Assembly (NCBI GenBank): GCA_000226015.1
Contig: JH152876.1
Coordinates: forward strand, 121,525-151,200
Origin: Mnemiopsis leidyi
Lineage: Eukaryota > Ctenophora > Tentaculata > Lobata > Bolinopsidae
DNA: 29,676 nucleotides
Direction: 5' to 3'
Shown here piece after piece: positions 1 to 9,883 of this stretch. Position 1 is the stretch's first letter, and the number at the start of each line of letters is the position of its first letter. Made by a program: the position numbers and the translations under genes. The notes below the pieces were generated by a model, which was not told the DNA's origin, ran no database searches, and was given only the letters and a program-made list of their open reading frames with translations.

Positions 1-78
1 ACTCGAGAAGAGGCTTAATCAGGGGAGATCAGCAGGGAAAAGCGCTGATGATGGCGGACTAGAAAACTTCACAGATGT

Positions 79-430
79 GTGGACAATGAAGATGACATCG
101 CCTGGAATCAGCTTCTTTGGGGTACCTTAGATGGACCAGGTTCTCCTAATAACGTGATAAGCGAAGAGATAACAATATTTATGCAAGAAAAACTCTCGCC
201 ACAGAGAGTGAACCCTTTTGGCAGAGACTCCACAAACTGTATCCAAACTTCAGTAAACTTGTCAGAGTTAACCTCGGCCCACCGACATCTTTTGTGGCCA
301 GTGAACGCCAACAATGCCAACCTGCGTTCAAAATCAAAGTGGCAAAAAATGACAACAAAGTGGAGCTCAAACAAGACAGAATTTGTCTTTGAAATATAAT
401 TTAAGAGCACTGAACTATGACTTTAATTAG
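79..430 (+). pseudogene. hAT transposase C-terminal dimerisation region, frameshifted
   Basis: The hAT family C-terminus is readable only by changing frame. The first frame (from 79) gives an acidic stretch and a segment ending near NPF. A one-base loss in the T run at 216-219 shifts the sense to the frame reading FWQRLHKLYPNFSKLV and then PPTSFVASER, with the hallmark Ser-Glu-Arg at 300-308. A second shift near 389 restores the typical end LKYNLRALNYDFN followed by TAG at 428-430. The W..L...YP.....V.....P.TS.VASER pattern and the terminal NLR.LN.D block are typical of hAT transposases. The usual Phe-Ser-x-Ala-Gly block after SER is not recognisable. The copy cannot encode a working protein. 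Confidence 0.78.
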
Positions 431-544
431 CAACCTAGAATCTCTACCTGCAGATTTCTGTTCACCCAATAGCCTGGAGAGAAACCCCAGATGAGGTACT
501 GGGAGATGACATTCTTATAAATAAAAATCTTGTCGAATAGTTAT

Positions 545-637
545 AAGTTTAAAAAGATAAGTAAAAAACTCCTCATAGCAGATTCCGAAGACGAGGGCAG
601 TGAAATAGAATTCAGTGAGGGCTCAGATGATTCATGA
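545..637 (+). other. Short acidic open segment inside the hAT remnant
   Basis: A 30-codon open stretch reads lysine-rich and then strongly acidic (ADSEDEGSEIEFSEGSDDS) and ends at TGA 635-637. A second open piece just upstream, about 450-540 in another frame, reads WRETPDEVLGDDIL before a stop. Both may be relics of an alternative transposon 3' exon. I do not recognise either sequence, and they could be chance. Confidence 0.25.
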
Positions 638-867
638 TGAGGACGACTGACTGTGTCCATGGTTGTGTTCTAAATTTTAAACATACCAGTGTGGTTCGAA
701 GTTAGATATTCCCAACATTGATTCACAGTTTAATACTTTATTAAGTTTTTTCGATCGATTTTCATCTCATTTAAATAATTTTGATGTATCTTACATCCAG
801 ATATCTTCAATACAAATTTCAAAATTCAGTAAAATTTTTAATCAAATTTTGAAATTCAATACATAAT

Positions 868-976
868 CCCGGTTGAAATCCCGGTAAATTTCACGATTTT
901 TACCGGGACCGGGATTCCAAAAAAAGGCTGATTTTGGCCGGGACCGGGATTTCACCGGGATCCCGGTCGATCCCTG
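868..976 (+). repeat. CCCGG/CCGGG-rich subterminal region of the hAT element
   Basis: Eight CCCGG or CCGGG pentamers occur in about 100 bases (868, 880, 903, 909, 938, 944, 955 and 962) in both orientations. Such clustered motifs are typical of hAT subterminal transposase-binding regions. A single similar string, ACCCGGTCCCGGCCA, occurs near 16530 in otherwise unremarkable sequence. Confidence 0.6.
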
Positions 977-984
977 GTCTTGCT

Positions 985-3095
985 AGTAATTTCAAATTGA
1001 GTTACACATTTTTGGATGAGGACAGCGCTTGAATTTGAGAATCAAAAAGGAATGATATCTTGAATCTGTCTGTTTCTGCCAGCCATTATACATCAAAGAA
1101 CTTTTAGTTTTACTAATCACAATTATTCAATTGTAATTTGTAATTATCTTAAAAGAAAAGGTAAGGGGCATATCTCAACGTTTTATTCACATAGGTACAT
1201 ATTTCATTTGTGAATCATTCATGGAACTTCAGCGCTGACCGCTGAGTTAGACAGTTGTTATTTTTTCTGACCTACAAAGACGATGATATCTCAGTTTGGA
1301 AGAGCCCTCATATCTTGATGCTTCTTAAGCCCCTTACTTTAACGGAGTACTCTTTACCTGCCATTACCATTTAATAAAATTCAAATTTCCTTTCCTCATT
1401 TTCTTGCTAATGACCTACTTTATGAATAAAGAAAACAATTCGGCTACTCACGAACGTTCTAATTAATAGAACGTGACGCCGTAACCTTAGTTGTGGTGAC
1501 TTCCATTAAAGGCATCGCAACCCGGCATCAGACGAAAAAGGAGCTGCTTGAGGATCTTATCGTCGCTGTCCTGATCGGTGGTTGATATAGCACCCCTAGT
1601 GGTCCTGCTTTACAAGCCCTCTTGTCTCAATTCACATGTGGTGACTATTAAAGTGCCCATCAAAAACCTCAATTGCTTATGAACCGGTCATTTTGTGGTA
1701 TTTCAGCATGCCAATTGCCAAATTATCGTCCTAGACATTGGTTTGTCACTGCGCATAAAGGAACATGTTCTGCCTGCCACAAACTGATCGGCCCTCCTCA
1801 TCTTTAGAACCAAAAACTTGGTATGCTACAAAGTTGGTGTTGCAGGTGACCAAGATTATTGAATATTCATATCCAGGAATTAACCTGGTGGCCATGCAGC
1901 GGCAGTGTTCGTGCTTTTCTCTAGTGTACTGCATTCTCGTTTCACACTTAATCTTATACTGGAAGTTTGCGACTTTTTTCCTGTTATTCTTTTTGGCGGG
2001 TTCCTGGTACCAGATCAAGTTCTAGGGAGACTAACTACCCAGTAACCTACACAGATCCACCTAATTGTGGGAGTGAGCGGATCTAGGGAGGTGACGATCT
2101 GCGGTTATCATGCCTTTAGAGTAGGGTTTGAGGTTGTACCACTAAAGATGTGGACATCTCTCCCTCCCACTTCCATATCGAGATCCAACCCAGGGTCAAT
2201 CCTGTCGTGACTCCGTCCCAGGGACCTGATATTCTCCCCTTGCTCCATTCCTACTCTGTGTCAGCTTCCTTATGTTCTGTGCGTGCTTTTTATTCCGTGT
2301 TGTCTTGACAACTGTCTCTGAGTCACGTGGGAACATTTCACCCAGGTAACCTTTACGACCCTGCTTGAGGACCAACTAACGATTTGTGGAGTTGTATGAG
2401 GTAATGGCTCGAGCAGAAAATTCGTGGGTTAGAGACGTTTGCTATAGTCGGTCAATCGTTCGATAAATGTGATTTTGCGCCCAGACGATCTTATAGTTAT
2501 CGCTTGCTCTTTGCGCCAAAGAAATTCTCATTTGGCGTGGGCTTATATCGTTTATCGACAGACTAAGTACTAACGACGTTAACTTATGCATTTATATCGA
2601 TTGCAACATCTATCAGATGTTGCATCTTTGGCTGCCAAAACCTAGTTAGTCCCCAGATTGCTGATTGTTTCAATTGGAGAATAAGGAACTCATTAATAAA
2701 ACCGTGCAATCTGATGGATAATGCCGTGTTTGGCTTGAGATGGGAAAATGCTCGCATTTTTTAAATCTGGCGTAGTAAGACTAAGTGTTAATAAATGTTT
2801 TGAGTGAAGATTTATATATAAGACAAATAGCTGTGACGTGATTCCAGGATATAGTGTTAGGAAATTAGTATTTCAACCCTCGATGTGGTTACCTTGACAG
2901 TATACAAATGTCAGTTTTACAAAACCTTAGTCTGGTTTACACCTTTGGGCTTTTTTGTGTCTATTTAAGTTAATACACCTATAAAGTGCAGTGTTCCAAC
3001 GATAACTTTGGCTTAAGCACCTCAAATAATCTACTGATACATCTAGTAATTGTAAACTTTTACAAAGTTTATGTTTTACTTAGAGAGGCAAGGAA
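985..3095. other. Intergenic sequence, no gene recognised
   Basis: No coding region could be supported. Overlapping frames of about 90 codons on both strands at 1746-2025 match no family I recognise. Positions 2020-2330 are less AT-rich than the surroundings and hold an unrecognised open frame of about 58 codons without ATG. The only clear structure is the palindrome at 1454-1474. Confidence 0.5.
1454..1474. repeat. Perfect 8-bp inverted repeat with ATTAA loop
   Basis: ACGTTCTA (1454-1461) and TAGAACGT (1467-1474) are perfect inverse complements around ATTAA. The arms match the core of the 11-bp hairpin at 29034-29060. Confidence 0.6.
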
Positions 3096-3329
3096 CTATA
3101 GCAGCGACCAGTTGCCCAAGACAGGCCTACACAACTTAGTTGGATTTAACCGGTAACCACTCTGAAAATTAACACCCAGCATCTCAAACAAAGGTGCTTC
3201 ATTGGACTTGAGTACTTGGGTGCGAATATTTTCTTTTTCAAGCAGTTTCTTTGTGAATCCGTTTCTAAAATTATCCAACGCATTTTTGCTTGACAGAAAG
3301 ACAGGTATTCCGATTGCTTGAATTCCCGT
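3096..3329 (-). other. Unrecognised 77-codon open frame on the minus strand
   Basis: The frame is open from just after a stop (complement of 3330-3332) to the stop at its 3096 end. It begins around GIQAIGIPVFLSSKNALD and ends PTKLCRPVLGNWSLL. The composition looks more protein-like than its neighbours, but there is no family match I can name, no early Met (the nearest candidate is a TTG at 3278), no clear splice sites and no partner exons. It may be a transposon or gene relic, or chance. Confidence 0.15.
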
Positions 3330-3628
3330 TCAGTAATATCATTGGCATCCTATTTTTCATAAAACCAATAATGTCTTATCTATTTTAGTTTTTCGTTGAT
3401 GTAATTAGGCACTAATTTTGGGACTGTGCCTTGTTAAGTGCAGTTATTAAAGTTAAATGTCCGGAGAAATGACAATTGAAGATTGGGAATATAAATTGAG
3501 GCATGAAAGGAATTGCAGGCATAAGACACATCTAAGGCATAGTTTAATGACTTTGAGTTTATCTAGCATTTCGTACCAGGGGACATAGAACCCGTCCAAC
3601 CTGCGTTCCAGAGTTCCAGACCGATATA

Positions 3629-3869
3629 TTTAGTAACTATATTAGTTAGTTACTTTATTAGTTAGTTACTTGAAAATTTGGTTACTTAGTTAGTTGAAAG
3701 TCATTATGAAGGTGGTGCTTTTTGATTGAGCAGTAAGCAACCCCCTCCCAATGAAAACATTGTTCAAAGTGTAAGATACTTAGTAAATAAGTAACTTAGA
3801 AACTTTTGAGTTGGCCACTTTATTACCAAGTAACTTAGTTTCTTAGTAACTTCTTCGCTCTGTTACTTA
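3629..3869. repeat. Degenerate TTAGTTACTT-type repeat cluster
   Basis: Variants of TAGTTACTT and its complement AAGTAACT recur at 3629-3687 and 3778-3869 with unrelated sequence between. The two halves are partly inverted relative to each other, so the region could fold back. The period is irregular. Confidence 0.5.
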
Positions 3870-4699
3870 ATTCTCTTGCTTCTCAATATCCGAAATCTGT
3901 CACTAACACAGAACAATGATACAGGCAGTGATCATAAGAATCATCCTGGAAAAACCCATGATCAAGAGCGGACTTGCTTGTCAACAACTTTATTATCACA
4001 TACTTAGCATTCTGATCGTGGTGGTCTCCACCATGAGCAAATACGCTGTCACATTACAATTCCGTCTCACACACACTACACACACCTCTAGAATTTCAAA
4101 CAGTTTTATCCCAGTAAAGTGTCACTGATAATGAGAGACTCTTTAGTACTTGGTGTAGATCCAGCCCCAGGGATGATACGATTGTCCCCGGTAAACCCCC
4201 CCCCCTCCTCCCTACAACAAAAGAGTGAGGTCAAAAGAAGAGCGGATCTTCACCTTCCATCACTCCTCTCACAGTCTGACACTGACGGAGTCGCCCTGGC
4301 CGTAACAGCGAGGATCACACAGACATATTGTACTTTGTACCTCCAAATCGTCTGTAGTTTGGGGAGTGTGGGGGGTGGTACTCCTCTCCTATCATCCTCG
4401 TCATTTGGTTGTAGTTACTTAAGGTTGTGAGCGCCTTTTTTGTAGGTGGTAAAAGTTCGCTTACCCATGTAAAATCGCTCCAGTATCATCGGTCTTCATT
4501 CTTAAAGATCTGACGAACTTTTTCTGTGATTTCGCATCTATTTTCTTCAGTTCTGATCATTTTTCTTAATGTCTTACCACTCTCCAGCTAAGAATTCTAA
4601 CCAACCACTGTTCATATAATCAGAACAAGTTTATTCACTTACTTATACTCCTTCTTGTATGCGCAACAACTCAATTTCTTACGTGACAGAAATCGACAC
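3870..4699. other. Intergenic sequence, no gene recognised
   Basis: Contains a short CA-rich patch near 4070-4085 and a C-run near 4195. Open frames of 70 and 103 codons overlap end to end at 3916-4430 but show no recognisable domain. I see nothing else. Confidence 0.45.
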
Positions 4700-4777
4700 A
4701 ACCTGACAAACTAAATGACACACAAACTGACAAACAAACTGACAAACTAAATGACATACACAATCTGACACAGTGAC
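4700..4777 (+). repeat. Imperfect tandem repeat of CTGACAAACTAAATGACA-like units
   Basis: Units built from CTGACAAAC and TAAATGACA alternate irregularly about six times. This is simple-sequence DNA with no coding content. Confidence 0.6.
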
Positions 4778-4899
4778 ACTTCAAAAACTCCAGAAACGCT
4801 CTCCGTTTTTGAAGTAAACATTAACCGGGGAAACCGGTTCCAAAAAAGTCAACGTCCCCATAAATGCCAATATCCACTACTCCTGGAATTCTGAATGTT

Positions 4900-5060
4900 T
4901 TTTCAAGACCATTATACCGATATCAAGTCTATTATACTGATTATAGGAATATCCCTACTACATCCGATATCCATGACCGATTCACCGATACCGATATCAA
5001 AATTAACCGATCTAAACTCGTACTTGATTAAGAGAAACCAGCTATAAGCCCTGATCCCTG
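4900..5060 (+). mobile_element. Possible non-autonomous hAT-like end
   Basis: ATACCGATA/CCGATATC-type motifs repeat at 4915-5000, and the segment ends CTGATCCCTG at 5051-5060, sharing the tip GATCCCTG with the hAT end at 976. Internal CCGATA repeats followed by a CCCTG tip resemble non-autonomous hAT elements. I could not find a matching left end or an 8-bp target duplication, so this may be coincidence. Confidence 0.25.
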
Positions 5061-6341
5061 CCTCCCAGATAAAAAGTAGTCCTAGAGCGGCGGTAAATTT
5101 AAAATTATCTGTCTCTGACGTTGCTCCAGCCGTGATCTACTTAAATATTTTAGTTATAATCATTACCGGAGATTCATGCTATCAGGCTAGGCTGGCGAAC
5201 CTCTACTTTTCGACATGGCTGAGGTAGGACTAGATTTATTTAATGGAGGTTCACCGACTTGAACTCCTGATAAACTATTTATAAAGCTTATTTTCGGTCG
5301 TTATCGGTGACAGTTGATTTTCAGCCGCTCCTTTTTTCGTCGCAGAATTCCAGGCATAACGGCGCTGTTTAAATATTTATACCGTTAAACCGACTCATGG
5401 GAGGCTATTTCAGCATGAGCCGTTTGTCGAGTGACCAATGTTTGATCATCAAGATCATAAGACTATATTATACTTTGATGTGTATGTAAGTTCTCTATTT
5501 TTTTCCGGGCAACTTTATTTCCAGTTAAGCTTTTTTCTGTATATTAGTTCTATCCAAACTCCTGATTCTGACATGAGCACTTCTGCGCTACGTTTCGAGA
5601 AAAAGTTGCGTAAACCAGTGACCTCACAACCAGCACCTCAATGCCATTACGACAGATTATCACATCTACTTAGCTATTTCTAGAGTTAATGATACTCCTA
5701 CGGTCACGTGACCTTACCTTGCTCCTGTAATAAAGCGGGATTCCGTAGGGTTTAAAATTAGTTAGGTTTCTTTATCAGTTGTTTTCTAGCTACTTGACGT
5801 GTACAGTCGGTAATGCAGTACAATCAATATAGTACGTCACTGGTACCGTTAGCTCAACGTTAGAACTTTCCGGTAAACTGTTTAACATTATAATGAATTA
5901 AAAGTTAGGCGTTGAACCTAATGGTAAACTAGATTATATTTCTGGTGCTGCTTAGTTCGTGTTCAGATTTTCGTCCAGATCAGATTATAGCTGTTTATAT
6001 ATTCTAATCCAGATCAGTTCATAGTAATTGGTACCCTACTTCCCATCAGATTAGCTCGAGACTCGTATAATCTACCAATCTCTTTAATCCCTATTGAATA
6101 ATTCGCAGATCGCTACCTGCTACACAGACAATACTTACCTCCCAATAGGTACTTATATGCTCGCTCCACTCACAACTATATGTAAATGTATAGTCCTACT
6201 ACTCTAGCCCCTTATAGAATTGACCCTCTCTCTATTTCTTCTCTCCTGATTTATTGATCAGGATTATTGATGGTGAATCGTTGACTAGCTAAGCGTGACC
6301 CTCAAGCTTCTTAACGTCTCCACATGTGATTAATGAGCGTG

Positions 6342-6418
6342 TCACGTGATATATAAGCTTTGTCAGCCATGCAACATGTTTCTTGCTCGACTCGGACCGT
6401 GTTGTTATGTCTGTAAGT
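6342..6418 (+). promoter_or_regulatory. Possible core promoter: E-box, TATA box and nearby donor-like site
   Basis: TCACGTGA (6342-6349) directly abuts TATATAA (6350-6356). About 50 bases on, ATG TCT is followed by a consensus-like 5' splice site GTAAGT (6413-6418). The order E-box, TATA, short leader with ATG, donor is what a small first exon would look like. No downstream exon is recognisable, so a chance arrangement is quite possible. Confidence 0.15.
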
Positions 6419-7091
6419 TGTTCAACCTTTAACGGCTCCCACAAACAGCGCTATTGTCTAGGTAGAAGCGTACAGGAATTTTTACAGCTTTCAGGAAGTC
6501 AACTTATAAATCAGATTTTACAATTTTTATCTATTGTTTAATGTTACAAAGCTCAAATGAAAATATTCGCTAACGTCTTAACTTACTACTAAGAATCCTG
6601 TACGCTTAAGCACTAAAAAATATTTCACATTTCTCCAACATGATTAATCGTAAAACAGTAAAGACTTTACCGTGCTCCGAGAACGAAACTTGAGTCGAAT
6701 CAAGCAGGAACTTCCAAGCATTTTATTTAAACTTATGAAGCATCCTCCGTTTCCTACTTGACAATGTTGACGTTCCCGTCTCGGGTCTCCCTGATTGGTT
6801 GCCTTATCGCAATATCTCGCTCTAATTACGATATATCCACGTTTTAATTTAGATTCCAGTTAGAGATTCGCATAGCATGTGTATTGGAAGCAGGGCTGGT
6901 ATCTTCAAGATATCTTGAGAAGCATCCTTCAACCCCCAACGTGCAGGTCTGTAAATTGGGACTCTTCTACACCATGCCATAAAGGCGTAATTTGACAACT
7001 TCATGCAATTTGTTTCTATCTAGTCAGCCCTGCACGAGCTTCCCTAATTAGAAAAAGTTCACTGATTCTTAAGTATAAAATGTCGGGATGG

Positions 7092-7109
7092 TGCGCGCTG
7101 CCGTACAAT
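7092..7109 (+). repeat. Isolated fragment of the CpG-rich repeat family
   Basis: The string GCGCTGCCGTACAAT also occurs near 28340, and with one change (CTGCTGTACAAT) near 28703. It stands out as CpG-rich in AT-rich surroundings. Confidence 0.45.
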
Positions 7110-8004
7110 ATTTCTCCCCTCCACCCCGCCCCCTCACTTCTTAGCTAGAGGCAGTGTAGTGGAAAACGTTTCAAATTCGCTCGTCCTAAAGCTCAAACAG
7201 TGTCTCCGTGTTTCGAAATTAACCGGCTGACAGAAAAGCCATCTCCAGTCACAGTGCACTTCACCCATGCTTCACATGTCGTTAAGCGGGAAAGACTTCT
7301 CAGTTATCATCAACATGACGTGAATGAGAATCTACTTTGATATTTTCCGAATACACTGATTTTAAGTTCCTTGCCTTGCGATGCTTAGTATGTGCTGAAT
7401 CTTTTACAGCCACTTGTATATCTTGTTATACAGAGTGGAGTTAAGTAAAAATCGGAACCCCACTCCCGAAACCTTCTTCTCAAGGCTATGATATTTTCTG
7501 ATATTTTCTGTAACAATTGAAGCCACTTTTTAATCTGTGCTAGGAATTAACTGAATTTTACCAGTTACAAACGGTCACGTCTCCACATCACGAACATTTA
7601 TCTTTGCATGTACTCATGTATTGGTAAATTTGTAATCGTGACAGGAAATGCTCATCATTAAATTATTTAGGATTAATGGCATGGTTCCTAGTTTTTATTA
7701 CCGATGCAGCTTTTCGAAGCATCTCTGCAACTTCGTCGAAAATTTGATTCATCGTTTGCAGCCAGATTTTAAGAAACCGGACTCAATCTATGAATTATAT
7801 CCGAACTACTTCCGCCATTATAATCATCTAATTTGCAAACATTGTCCCTGCAAACTCTAACGATTCTTGATTTATTCTATCCAAATTCCTCTAATGTTTC
7901 GAATAACTATCGTTATTAAACGTAAATCACGCTCAAGTATGTGCCGACAGGGAACTACTTCACCTGATCTGCAACTATCAGTCAGTAACATTTCTGTTAA
8001 TATG

Positions 8005-8112
8005 GTACCGATTATCTTTCTAGTACCGATTATCTTTCTAGTACCGATTATCTTTCTAGTACCGATTATCTTTCTAGTACCGATTATCTTTCTAGTACCG
8101 ATTATCTTTTTA
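8005..8112 (+). repeat. 18-bp minisatellite, six copies
   Basis: Six head-to-tail copies of GTACCGATTATCTTTCTA; the first five are identical and the last has TTTTTA at its end. Because 18 is a multiple of three, one frame stays open and would read VPIIFL six times, but nothing else supports translation. Confidence 0.95.
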
Positions 8113-9775
8113 AATAGAGAGTTCTAGATCCGTGCTCCAATTTATATGTCCTGTCTAAATTTCCAATTAAACTGCTTGTTAACGGTCAGTTATCGTTTGG
8201 TGTTCTGTTCATACTTACCTTTTGGGTAGCTTTCCGTGCAAATCAGTATCTGAAACGGTATCGTTATAATCTACGAATCTACCAGTTACCGCCCATATAC
8301 CGCCTAACCTACCGGCTACACCGCCCATATTTTGCGTTGTTGGTGAAAACGCTTAGGTACCGGACAGCTATGTACATTTCTCAATTTTGTGAATTTTTGC
8401 AAAGTTGCAAATATAGGTGGATTACTTCAAGTTATAATTTGAGAAACCCTACAGCAGCTTTCGCTCTATCTACGTAAAGTAATAAGTATACTTATGCGCT
8501 TATATGTTTGCATTACAGTGCTGTTCGTTTACCGTATTTAGACTATTGAGTTTTGAGATTTAGACAAAGATGCCTATGAACTGTCTGTAGATATTAGCTG
8601 TTAACATTGGTAACGTCCCCGCCTTTTGAACCCTGCCTGATCAAACGTATTTAAGAGCCAAAAATGCTGACATCTATTCTTATCGTGCTAAAATAGTAAT
8701 GGTTCAATAGTTTAAATTTTCTTAAATAGTTTAAATCGATAATAAGGGGTCTTTATTTTGCGCTTAAACTTGATCTAAAGAAATATTATGCCGCGGTTTT
8801 AGTTTGTTTATTTGACAACTAATGTATTTTAACCTAACGTCAATTAACAAGCTATTTTTGCTCATTGCTTGTTATGCCGTGGTTCAGGCTATGAAGAACT
8901 ATTTTCTGACAAAACAAATCATTTTCGCACCGTTGACCAACGTGAAACGAAACGTCATTTACCGTCACTATATAGCAGCAGCTGCATAAGAGGGTGTCTC
9001 ATGACTTTATCTCATTTCTTTCGCTGGTCAATAACCTCATAATTAATTATCATCAATTATTCCTGCACTTAAAATCAAGCTTAATTGATGAATAATCGTT
9101 TGAAAGGATTTTTGATTTGCTATGAACGGAAAACCGTTCATCGATTCTCAAAAAACAAATAAAATTTCTATAATCCTTAAACTTTATCTCTCCATAAACC
9201 GCTGTTTTGCAACCTTGCAATAACGCGAGCAGCTAGTTACCACCAATTCAAGTAGCGATAATTAACAACCAATTATGCCTGATTATCCGCTAAAAATGCT
9301 AATTATCAGCCTATTATCAGCGCTCTGAAACACATAACATTTAAAGCCGGAACCTCCTTACACCACGCAACCATACGACACGTTGTAGCAGTATCATTCG
9401 CTCTGATTTTCCTTCTCCCGGAGTTACCTGTAAAGCCAGTAACCCATCGTTACTTATAGTGTCTCTATTTTCTCATTTTGTTTAGTATCCGCTCAAATAG
9501 ATCTTATAATTACTGCCGCGTATTTGTGCCTTACCAAAGTTTCCCGGGTATCCTTCGTTCTTTCTTGCGGGTTTAAACTTAGTTTCTGTTTTCGTTCAGT
9601 CACCACACCCTGCCATTAAAACGTTGTGATTTTTATACAAGGATTTTAAAGCCAATTTATCTGTTAGTTTATGGTTAATTTTCGTCCTGGTCAATCATGT
9701 ACCCGTAGGCCGTACTTGAAGCCTGGGAAAAAGTTTATTCCATATTTTTAGTCGCCCATGTGCTGTAGGTCTTAG
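8113..9775. other. Intergenic sequence, no gene recognised
   Basis: AT-rich with frequent stops in all frames. I see no RNA gene, transposon end or long repeat. Confidence 0.45.
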
Positions 9776-9883
9776 TGACACTCACTGACTATTTTTTTGA
9801 CTGCCTGAATGTCTGACTGACTATTTTTCTGACTGACTGAATGTTTGACTGACTGAATGTTTGACTGACTATCTGATTGACTT
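9776..9883 (+). repeat. Degenerate tandem repeat of TGACTGACTGAATGTT-like units
   Basis: TGACTGACTGAATGTT and variants (TGACTGACTATTTTTC) recur about six times with a period near 16-20 bases. Simple-sequence DNA. Confidence 0.7.

Larger units (their letters stand above)
1..976 (+). mobile_element. 3' portion of a degenerate hAT-superfamily DNA transposon
   Basis: The region starts inside a decayed transposase (79-430) and ends in a terminal segment dense in CCCGG/CCGGG motifs (868-966) that finishes in GATCCCTG at 971-976. Read on the other strand the end begins CAGGGATC, which fits the CAGGG-type inverted-repeat tips common in hAT elements. If 976 is the true end, the 8-bp target duplication should begin at 977 (GTCTTGCT). 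The left end lies before the window, so neither the matching terminal repeat nor the other duplication copy can be checked. The hAT assignment rests mainly on the transposase C-terminus; the exact boundary is inferred. Confidence 0.72.
5061..8004. other. Intergenic sequence, no gene recognised
   Basis: AT-rich, with frequent stops in all frames. Notable points are the palindrome GGTCACGTGACC at 5702-5713, a TATA-like element near 6350 (separate entry), a direct duplication GATATTTTCT at 7490-7510, and a CpG-rich string at 7092-7109 shared with the repeat block at the window end. Frames near 5438 and 7648 show no protein-like pattern. Confidence 0.45.

Noticed and set aside
7867..8127. 86-codon frame with VPIIFL repeated six times, as a repeat protein
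   Set aside because: The repeat is an 18-bp minisatellite that happens to keep frame; the flanking codons show no coding character.
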